Positions 58,013 to 64,000 of a stretch of DNA of 64,000 bases are shown here, in pieces. The notes under the pieces were generated by a model. It saw only the letters and a list, made by a program, of their open reading frames with translations, had not been told where the DNA came from and made no database searches. Made by a program: the position numbers and the translations under genes. The stretch's first letter is position 1. The number at the start of each line of letters is the position of its first letter. The DNA is from Nitrospira sp. SG-bin2. Lineage in GTDB: Bacteria; Nitrospirota; Nitrospiria; Nitrospirales; Nitrospiraceae. Location: the NCBI GenBank assembly GCA_002083405.1, contig LVWT01000017.1, forward strand, positions 149,430 through 213,429. Reading direction: 5' to 3'.

Positions 58013-58843
58013 TCACCACACGCCCGCCTCTCCTTCAGAACATGTGCGAGACTTTGGAAGTAGCTGATATGACTCGACTTTACTGCTGCTTGCACCGGAA
58101 GCATCGGGCTGCATCAGCGTCGTGGTCAGTGTCTCATCGGCTTCCCTGCCGTCTCCGGTCCGTAAGAGTCCCTCCCGATTCAAAATTTTAATCGCATTTG
58201 TACGGGCGACAATCGGTGGGTATTCCCGAAACTGGTCTGCTGATACAAAGGGCACCTGAACTGTCACGGTACGGTGGTCTTCATAGATAAATCGTCGTAG
58301 ACGATCGTCGATCGGAGTTTGCAAACTCAGGACAGTGGAGGTTGCGGGGGCGATGGCAGCGATGGAAATGATGTACGCAGGCCTGGTGTCGCGTGAGGGC
58401 GAATCCATGTGGCCCGTCGCGTCTACATTCGGCGAGGTGAGCAGCTGTGTTGCAGGACTCAGGGCCGGCGATCTGACGCCCAGACGAAGATGTGTAATAG
58501 GCTGATCCGAGGCATTTTCCAGCAAGAGCTTGAGGATTACCCATGATTGCGGATTGGCTATTGGGGCTTGCCCTGTTGGTTGCGTCTCTTCAATCCGGCG
58601 CAGACTGCAATTTGTGACCAGATTCCGATTCTCGAAAAAATAGGTCGTGGTCGCGCTTTCAGAGAAAGAGGCACGTTCATAGGTGTAGAACGCGACCCCC
58701 ACCTTGATGATCGTTGGTCTGAACCAGGACACGACCGTGGGGAGGACAAACGGAACCGCTACGGCGAAGAGCCCGAGAGTGATGATCTTATTCAGCCGGC
58801 TTTGCCGCCAAAACCAATGCCAGCATGTTTTCAAAATCTTCAT
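58013..58843 (-). CDS. membrane-anchored protein of unknown function
   Basis: The 276-residue protein has an N-terminal basic stretch and one helix (IITLGLFAVAVPFVLPTVVSW). A large soluble domain follows, with WVILKLLLENASDQPITHLRL and STVLSLQTPIDDRLRRFIYE, and a C-terminal low-complexity part (LMQPDASGASSSKVESYQ). The strand-rich composition resembles an immunoglobulin-like exoplasmic domain, but no family is assigned. It sits between the PilZ-like gene and tRNA-Ser(TGA). Confidence 0.55.
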   Translation of the reverse strand: MKILKTCWHWFWRQSRLNKIITLGLFAVAVPFVLPTVVSWFRPTIIKVGVAFYTYERASFSESATTTYFFENRNLVTNCSLRRIEETQPTGQAPIANPQSWVILKLLLENASDQPITHLRLGVRSPALSPATQLLTSPNVDATGHMDSPSRDTRPAYIISIAAIAPATSTVLSLQTPIDDRLRRFIYEDHRTVTVQVPFVSADQFREYPPIVARTNAIKILNREGLLRTGDGREADETLTTTLMQPDASGASSSKVESYQLLPKSRTCSEGEAGVW

Positions 58844-58951
58844 GCGCCTCCGCTTGCGGACAGACGAACATGTCTCTTTGCAGAGGTTTCACGCGAGTAG
58901 GATGTACGATATGTCCGCCATGTGACAGAGACTAACAGAGGAAACATATGG

Positions 58952-59038
58952 CGGAGGGGGCGAGATTTGAACTCGCGGATGAGTTACCCCATCTCCGGTT
59001 TTCAAGACCGGCACGTTCGACCGCTCCGTCACCCCTCC
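58952..59038 (-). tRNA. tRNA-Ser (anticodon TGA)
   Basis: The minus strand begins GGAGGGGTGACGGAGCGG and ends CCCCTCC plus G. The anticodon stem-loop GCCGGTCTTGAAAACCGG carries TGA and GAGTTCAAATCTC forms the T arm. The long variable arm gives a class II tRNA of 87 nt reading TCA-family codons. It is read in the same direction as serS, 41 bp downstream of the serS stop. Confidence 0.93.
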
Positions 59039-59079
59039 GCACCATGCGTGCTCGCTGCAGACAGCTATGAACCATCAGG

Positions 59080-60363
59080 CTAAGGTTGGATCTTCTGTAT
59101 CCCCCCCATATACGGGTGAAGCGCTTCGGGAATCAATACCGATCCGTCCGGTTGTTGAAAGTTTTCAAGAATGGCGACCAGCGTTCGCCCGACCGCGAGG
59201 CCGGAACCGTTTAATGTATGGACGAATTCAGTCTTCGCATCTTTTTTCCCGCCAGCCGGGCGATACTTGATGTTTGCCCGTCTGGCTTGAAAGGATTCGA
59301 AGTTACTGCACGACGAAATTTCTCGGTACTGTCCCTGGGACGGTAGCCACACTTCAATGTCATAGGTCTTCGTGGCGGAAAATCCCATATCGCCGGTACA
59401 CAAGGTCACGACGCGATAGGGCAGATTCAGACTTTGCAAGATGAATTCGGCATGTCCGGTCAACCGCTCCAGCTCCTCGTAGGAGCGATCGGGAGTCGAA
59501 AAGGCGACCAGCTCTACTTTGTTGAATTGATGGAGGCGGATCAGGCCGCGGGTGTCTTTTCCGTAGGATCCTGCTTCGCGTCGAAAGCACGGAGTATACG
59601 CGGTATAGCGAATGGGCAGGCGGTCTTCGCTCAGGATTTCCTCGCGATGGAGATTGGTGACCGGGACTTCAGCAGTCGGAATCAAGAAATAATCTTCATC
59701 CCGCAGGCGAAAGAGATCGTCCTCGAACTTGGGTAGTTGGCCGGTCCCGGTCATGGTCCGTCGATTGACCAGCAGCGGGGGGAGGACTTCCCGATATCCA
59801 TGAGAGCCGGTATGCAGATCGAGCATGTAGTTGATCAAGGCCCGCTCCATACGCGCCCCCGCGCCGCTGAGAACGGCAAACCTGGCTCCGGCGATCTTGG
59901 CTGCGCGATCAAAGTCGAGAATGCCGAGCGCTTCCCCGATGTCCCAGTGCGGTTTGGCTGGAGCCGTGAAGGAGGGGATCGTGCCCCATCGACGGACCTC
60001 GACATTGTCGGAGGCATCGCTGCCGAGTGGAACCGTCTGATGGGGAAGGTTGGGGATCCGGAGCGCAAGGTCGCTCAGGGCTTCCTCAACTCCCCGAAGA
60101 TTATCCTCAACGTCCTTGATGCGGTCGCCCAGCCCTTTCATGGCCGCCATGGCAGCTTCAGCCGGTTCTTTGGCCCGGCGGAGCCGCGCAACCTCATCAG
60201 AGCCTTTCTTGAGCTCGGATCTCAATTGTTCGACCTGTGTCGTCAAGGTCCGCCGTTCGTCGCTGAGCTTCTGAACAGCATCCCAAGCCACATCCTGTCC
60301 ACGCCGTCCCAGCGACGTGCGAATGAGGTCCAGATTGTCCCGAAGATATTTTGGATCGTGCAT
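59080..60363 (-). CDS. serS: seryl-tRNA synthetase
   Basis: The 427-residue class II synthetase has the N-terminal coiled-coil arm (LTTQVEQLRSELKKGSDEVA, AMKGLGDRIKDVEDNLRGVE), which contacts the tRNA long arm. The catalytic core has IPTAEVPVTNLHREEIL, CFRREAGSYGKDTRGLIRLH (motif 2 region), EISSCSNFESFQARRANIKY and LNGSGLAVGRTLVAILEN (motif 3). It charges serine tRNAs. The tRNA-Ser(TGA) gene lies directly downstream and tRNA-Ser(GCT) about 3.6 kb further, so synthetase and substrates are grouped. Confidence 0.96.
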   Translation of the reverse strand: MHDPKYLRDNLDLIRTSLGRRGQDVAWDAVQKLSDERRTLTTQVEQLRSELKKGSDEVARLRRAKEPAEAAMAAMKGLGDRIKDVEDNLRGVEEALSDLALRIPNLPHQTVPLGSDASDNVEVRRWGTIPSFTAPAKPHWDIGEALGILDFDRAAKIAGARFAVLSGAGARMERALINYMLDLHTGSHGYREVLPPLLVNRRTMTGTGQLPKFEDDLFRLRDEDYFLIPTAEVPVTNLHREEILSEDRLPIRYTAYTPCFRREAGSYGKDTRGLIRLHQFNKVELVAFSTPDRSYEELERLTGHAEFILQSLNLPYRVVTLCTGDMGFSATKTYDIEVWLPSQGQYREISSCSNFESFQARRANIKYRPAGGKKDAKTEFVHTLNGSGLAVGRTLVAILENFQQPDGSVLIPEALHPYMGGIQKIQP

Positions 60364-60498
60364 GAATCACCCTTCAAAAAGCGTCTGGAATCTAGCATCG
60401 GAGTTGGGGAGAGTCAACGAAACCGCTGCCCGCCCGTCGAGGTAAATCGAGCCCCCGAAGGGATTTGACAGTGACCGGGCTTCGGGGCAGGATGGGCC

Positions 60499-61512
60499 AT
60501 GCGTGTCATCTCAAATCCCCCGAACCCGTATGATTCTCACCATCGGGAATTGCTGGAACCGGCTTCTCGAGCCACGGTGATGGTCTATGAAGATCAGACT
60601 CGTGAAATCTTGAGCCGTAATGAGAGCCCGGACCTGCCGTTCCGCTGGAGTGTGAATCCCTACCGGGGCTGTTTCCATGCCTGCGCCTATTGCTTTGCGA
60701 GGCCGTCGCATGAGTATTGGGGCTTCGGCGCCGGAACGGATTTCGATAGTAAGATTATCGTCAAGGAGGATGCGCCGCTGTTGTTGCGGCGGGCATTCGA
60801 CAAACCGTCATGGCAGGGAGAGCTGATTGTTTTTTCAGGGAATACGGATTGTTATCAACCGTTGGAGGCCGCGTATGGCCTGACCAGAGCCTGTCTGTCA
60901 TTGTGCGCGGACTATCGGAACCCTGTCGGCATTATCACGAAGGGCGTGTTAGTGCTGAGGGATCTTGATGTGCTGCGGCGGTTGAATCAGGACGCCTGGG
61001 TTCGTGTGTACTTCAGCATTCCCTTTTCCTCGGACGAGATCGCCCGCAAGGTGGAGCCGCATGCGCCGTCGATCGCCAAGCGGTTTGAAGCCATGAAAGC
61101 GCTGGCGGATGCGGGAATTTCAACGGGCATTTCGATTGCGCCTGTGATTCCTGGTTTGAACGATGGCGATCTTCCTGTGTTATTGGAGCGCGCATATCAA
61201 GCGGGGGCCAGGACGGCTGGTGCGACCTTGCTGAGACTGTCCGGTAGTGTTGAGCCGGTGTTTTTGGAGCGTATGCAGGCAGCGTTTCCCGATCGGATCG
61301 GGAAAATCATTGCTCGACTGCGTGAGGTGAGGGGAGGCGCGATGACCGACGGCGAGTTTTTTAGACGGCATACGGGGACAGGCGTCTATTGGGATATGAT
61401 CGAACAGTTGTTCGGCGTGGCCAAGCGGCGCGCTGGTTTCACGGATGACGAGGCTGGCGCGATTCCCAGTACCTTTCGCCGTCCGGGGGTTGAGCAAACA
61501 GCATTGTTCTGA
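60499..61512 (+). CDS. PA0069/SplB-like radical SAM protein
   Basis: The 337-residue product carries WSVNPYRGCFHACAYCFARP, a C-x3-C-x2-C cluster site near residue 60, followed by FDSKIIVKEDAPLLLRRAF, IVFSGNTDCYQPLEAAYG and GIITKGVLVLRDLDVLRRL. This is the Rv2578c/PA0069 family, related to spore photoproduct lyase-like proteins, whose substrate is unknown. The FSGNTDCYQPLE stretch is a hallmark. It starts divergently from serS, with about 135 bp between the two, and is followed after 12 bp by a rhodanese gene, so the two form an operon. Confidence 0.88.
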   Translation: MRVISNPPNPYDSHHRELLEPASRATVMVYEDQTREILSRNESPDLPFRWSVNPYRGCFHACAYCFARPSHEYWGFGAGTDFDSKIIVKEDAPLLLRRAFDKPSWQGELIVFSGNTDCYQPLEAAYGLTRACLSLCADYRNPVGIITKGVLVLRDLDVLRRLNQDAWVRVYFSIPFSSDEIARKVEPHAPSIAKRFEAMKALADAGISTGISIAPVIPGLNDGDLPVLLERAYQAGARTAGATLLRLSGSVEPVFLERMQAAFPDRIGKIIARLREVRGGAMTDGEFFRRHTGTGVYWDMIEQLFGVAKRRAGFTDDEAGAIPSTFRRPGVEQTALF

Positions 61513-61524
61513 AGAGGAGTCACG

Positions 61525-61890
61525 ATGAAGCACAATCCTGGGTTTTTACAGCTGGTGGAGAGCGTAAAACAACGGGTGAAGGAATGCACGACGGCAGAGG
61601 TGAAAGCCCGGTTCGATCGGGGAGAGCGGTTTCACTTTATTGATGTTCGCGAAGATCATGAGTTTGCAGCAGGTCATGCCAGAGGAGCCCGGCATCTGGG
61701 CAAGGGGATTATCGAACGCGACATCGAGACGGCCGTCCCCGATAAAGAGGCCTCTATTGTGCTCTACTGCGGTGGAGGGTTTCGGTCGGCGCTCGCTGCG
61801 GACGCATTGCAGCAACTGGGGTATGGCAATGTGGTCTCGATGGACGGGGGGATCAGAGCGTGGCGAGAGGCCGGTTATCCTATCGAATAA
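61525..61890 (+). CDS. rhodanese-domain sulfurtransferase-like protein
   Basis: The 121-residue protein contains FHFIDVREDHEFAAGHARGA and the persulfide loop YCGGGFRSALAADALQQLGY, with the catalytic cysteine in CGGGFRS and the usual MDGGIRAWREAGYPI end. A helical extension of about 25 residues (FLQLVESVKQRVKECTTAEV) precedes the domain. It starts 12 bp after the radical SAM gene. The pairing suggests a sulfur-transfer or cluster-related role for the pair, which is inference. Confidence 0.85.
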   Translation: MKHNPGFLQLVESVKQRVKECTTAEVKARFDRGERFHFIDVREDHEFAAGHARGARHLGKGIIERDIETAVPDKEASIVLYCGGGFRSALAADALQQLGYGNVVSMDGGIRAWREAGYPIE

Positions 61891-61911
61891 CCGGCCGGCA
61901 TGCCTGTGGTG

Positions 61912-62463
61912 TTACTTATTCGTCCGATCGAACTCTTTGACGACCTGTTCTGTCAGATCGATGGTGTCTTTATTGTAGATCACGATTTTGACGGTCTGCT
62001 CGCTTCCTTTGTCGACGACGAGCGAGAAGCCTCCCTTTTCAGCCGTGGTTTGGGTGGCCACCGAGATCTTCTTCATGTATTCATCGACGAGCTCTTTCTG
62101 CCTCTTCTGTAGGTCTTGATTGAACTCCTGCGCGCGCTTCTGGTAGTCCTGAATTTTTGTCCGGAACTGCGTTTCCTTGTCTTTTTTCTCCGCTTCGCTG
62201 AGCTTGGGCAGCTGGTCCTTGATCTGTTTCTCGTAATTGCGCAGCTCTTCTTCATCCTTGGCCAGCAGTTTTTGTCTGATGGACACATATTCTTTCAATC
62301 CCTCAAGCGCTTTCTTCCCGGCCTTTGACTTTTCCAGGACGGACTGGGGATCCACCACGCCCATCTTGAACGGCTCAGAGGCCTGGCTGATCGGTGCAAG
62401 CATCAAGAATGCCAAAGCCGACAGCCCCACGGCACATAGTGTTCGCACAGCAGAAATTCGCAT
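61912..62463 (-). CDS. OmpH/Skp-family periplasmic chaperone
   Basis: The start at the ATG at 62463 gives about 183 residues. A signal peptide (GLSALAFLMLAPISQAS) is followed by FKMGVVDPQSVLEKSKAGKK. A long coiled-coil region (LLAKDEEELRNYEKQIKDQL, TQFRTKIQDYQKRAQEFNQD) comes next, and GGFSLVVDKGS closes the Skp fold. It holds unfolded outer-membrane proteins in the periplasm. An in-frame extension upstream to 62613 is not plausible, because the signal peptide begins at the chosen start. No bam gene is adjacent. Confidence 0.85.
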   Translation of the reverse strand: MRISAVRTLCAVGLSALAFLMLAPISQASEPFKMGVVDPQSVLEKSKAGKKALEGLKEYVSIRQKLLAKDEEELRNYEKQIKDQLPKLSEAEKKDKETQFRTKIQDYQKRAQEFNQDLQKRQKELVDEYMKKISVATQTTAEKGGFSLVVDKGSEQTVKIVIYNKDTIDLTEQVVKEFDRTNK

Positions 62464-62552
62464 GAAAACTCCTTGCAAAAGAGAGTGTATTGATCGATGG
62501 AGAATAGCCAGGCGGTTGAGGCCTGTCAAGCCAATGTCACGTGGGTATGGTG

Positions 62553-62963
62553 CTACCATGTATCGAAGCTGATCGACTCTACAGCCATCCCGACTTCGAT
62601 GCCATGTTTCCACTTCAAGCGCCGGGCGACCGCCCGCAGGGTATGCTCATCCGCCAGCTTAGGGTCGAACGGGTCCGGTACTTTGAAGAGAATTTCTTTC
62701 TTGAGCGGCGGATCGAATCCCAGTTCGTCCATCGCGAGTGCCAGGAAGTTCAATTGGGTGAGCCGCGACGCTTGGTTCAGACCGAGCAGCGCAGCGTCCG
62801 GAGAAAGATCGGGAGGGCCGATTTTTTGAAAGACTTCGATGACGCGGATTTTCAGCTCCGCGCGCTGAGCATCTGTGAGGGTAGGCAGGGTCAGCTCAAC
62901 CAACAGGGCATTCGTCGCGCCTTCGAATGACGGTATTTTGAAGAGCCGACTGAGAAGTCCCAT
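62553..62963 (-). CDS. hypothetical soluble protein
   Basis: ATG at 62963 gives about 136 residues starting GLLSRLFKIPSFEGATNALL. The middle is helical (LTDAQRAELKIRVIEVFQKI, LTQLNFLALAMDELGFD). FDPKLADEHTLRAVARRLKW and IEVGMAVESISFDTW end the protein. There is no membrane segment or known motif. A longer frame from 63044 adds a cysteine-containing stretch without support. It is read towards the OmpH-like gene, about 90 bp upstream, so co-transcription is possible. Confidence 0.58.
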   Translation of the reverse strand: MGLLSRLFKIPSFEGATNALLVELTLPTLTDAQRAELKIRVIEVFQKIGPPDLSPDAALLGLNQASRLTQLNFLALAMDELGFDPPLKKEILFKVPDPFDPKLADEHTLRAVARRLKWKHGIEVGMAVESISFDTW

Positions 62964-63183
62964 GCCACTCCAGAAACAAGCGATGACGGATACGGAATAG
63001 CCGCTGCGAGCTGCCGGTGCCAAACAACAGGGCCGTATCGGCAAATGATCGGAGGTGAGTGTACTGAAAAATAAGCTGGTTTTCTAGTCCGACAAAAGCG
63101 GATGGCGGTTTCTCAGCGCACTTCTCCGGTTGATGGGCTCAATGGCTTCTTGTTTATCCATTGTTCCGTGGCAAGGACCTGAT

Positions 63184-63696
63184 CTAGTCGCATTGCTTGA
63201 ACTGGGACTGCTGACAACGTCGTGCCAGCTCCTGCGCCTGCTCGATCTGCGCGGCAGTCATGTATGAACTCAGCTGGTCTCGACGCTCCAAGGCTGCCTT
63301 CCCGTCATTGCCGGGTAGCATCACACCGGCGAGGTGGTACCACATGAACGCCCGAATCAGGTCTTTCCGGACGCCACGGCCCCGTTCGTATATCAGGCCC
63401 AGATTGCTCTGTGGACCAACGTAGCCCTGCGCCGCCGCCTTACGAAACCACGTCAGCGCCGTGGGGTAGTCCTGCCGGACGCCTCGTCCTCTTTCATGCA
63501 TCAAGCCCAGATAGAACTGGGCCGAGGCGACTCCCTGCTCCGCCAATGGACTGAAGAGGCGGGCCGCCTGTGTATACTCACCGCGCTCATACGCAAATTC
63601 CGCCTCCTCAAGAGAGTTTGCCGCTGCAAAGGACGGTAGACTTGTGCCTGCCGCACTGGCCAGAACTATCAGTAGTACACAGAACGCACGCCACAT
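63184..63696 (-). CDS. exported Sel1-repeat protein
   Basis: The 170-residue protein begins with a signal peptide (AFCVLLIVLASAAGTSLPSF). Three Sel1-like repeats follow: AEFAYERGEYTQAARLFSPL, AQFYLGLMHERGRGVRQDYP and SNLGLIYERGRGVRKDLIRA. The tail AAQIEQAQELARRCQQSQFK is helical. Sel1 proteins act as scaffolds for protein interactions in the periplasm. No neighbouring gene indicates the partner. Confidence 0.78.
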   Translation of the reverse strand: MWRAFCVLLIVLASAAGTSLPSFAAANSLEEAEFAYERGEYTQAARLFSPLAEQGVASAQFYLGLMHERGRGVRQDYPTALTWFRKAAAQGYVGPQSNLGLIYERGRGVRKDLIRAFMWYHLAGVMLPGNDGKAALERRDQLSSYMTAAQIEQAQELARRCQQSQFKQCD

Positions 63697-64000
63697 CGAT
63701 CACCAGCCTTTCACCAGAAACGTTGGACCATAGGGGTCTGAAATCTGCTTTCAGGACAATCTCCGTGCCCTCCGGGCTGGTTCGGGCGAAGAACGGCCGG
63801 CACGGTTCACACGCAAAGACGCCGATGCAGGCACCGCTTGGCAGCTCCGGTTCTCTTCCCTCACCACAGTGCTGTGCGAAGTGTACTGCAAAGTCGGAGG
63901 TCAATCCAACATTTGTGAGGCGATGGGAGAGCAACGAAAGGGAGGCGAGATTTTGGGGGCAGATGGCTAGCAGGCTGTTGACAAACCCTCTCCTCCTCCC
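63697..64000. other. right-end spacer with no supported gene
   Basis: A minus-strand frame of about 108 codons overlaps the Sel1 gene and its upstream spacer, but its composition and lack of family resemblance do not support it. The last 40 bases (AGGCTGTTGACAAACC) resemble the edge of the family C type of palindromic repeat, of which the other half would lie beyond the window. Confidence 0.3.

Noticed and set aside
63608..63934. Minus-strand frame at the right end
   Set aside because: Overlaps the Sel1 signal peptide coding region in another frame and has no recognisable features.

Overview
The window looks like chromosomal DNA from a Nitrospira-type bacterium (phylum Nitrospirota). This is an inference from three things: moderately high GC, a gene set that includes paired cobalamin-type radical SAM proteins, a fragment of an SmbP-like small metal-binding protein and KDO/heptose lipopolysaccharide genes, and intergenic spacers packed with short degenerate repeats. 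Most of the window is housekeeping DNA read on the plus strand. No intact transposase, prophage or CRISPR array was seen.

Layout. 1-3.4 kb is a small accessory zone: an archaemetzincin-like protein without its catalytic histidines, an SmbP fragment trapped between two MITE-like palindromic elements, an ImmA/IrrE peptidase, and a DUF4145 protein beside a second copy of the first MITE. 3.6-7.5 kb holds two tandem B12-binding radical SAM paralogues. 7.7-15.5 kb is a run of single-gene units (PhzF, zinc-type oxidoreductase, CBS protein, MoaB, [2Fe-2S] and Rieske proteins, HNH protein, siroheme dehydrogenase, thiamine-binding protein). 15.6-26.1 kb is a pyrimidine operon, pyrR-pyrB-pyrC-(DUF4149)-carA-sppA-(M48 peptidase)-carB-greA. 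It is preceded by a near-consensus promoter, a PyrR-type RNA site, a leader peptide and an intrinsic terminator. 26-29 kb has a SAM hydrolase-like gene and bioA. 29.4-39.8 kb is a long run, lepA-lepB-rfaE1-kdsB-pyrG-kdsA-kdsD-pgsA, followed by an esterase and plsY. It starts from a perfect consensus sigma-70 promoter and links protein export, CTP supply, KDO/heptose and phospholipid synthesis.

39.9-41.5 kb is a minus-strand islet with a possible WapI-like immunity protein and a coupled DUF433/DUF5615 toxin-antitoxin-like operon. 41.6-51.1 kb is the most intriguing block. It holds a GlmL/MutL-type ATPase without any mutase nearby, a lipoyl-like protein, four membrane-anchored or integral membrane proteins, a MEMO-family protein that has lost two conserved histidines, and a TPR protein. 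The genes are co-directional and partly translationally coupled, and I know of no established role for such a set. 51.3-54.1 kb carries two peptidyl-prolyl isomerases and an MFS transporter. 54.1-59 kb is a decayed island containing and bounded by two tRNA-Ser genes, with a frameshifted nuclease, a recombinase-like fragment and duplicated small genes. 59-64 kb carries serS, a PA0069-type radical SAM protein, a rhodanese, an OmpH/Skp chaperone and a Sel1 protein.

A recurring theme is a family of intergenic elements, about a dozen here, built of degenerate tandem heptanucleotides. They usually have a purine-rich arm and an opposing pyrimidine-rich arm. They sit between genes and in several places supply start codons, stop codons or C-terminal codons to the adjacent genes.
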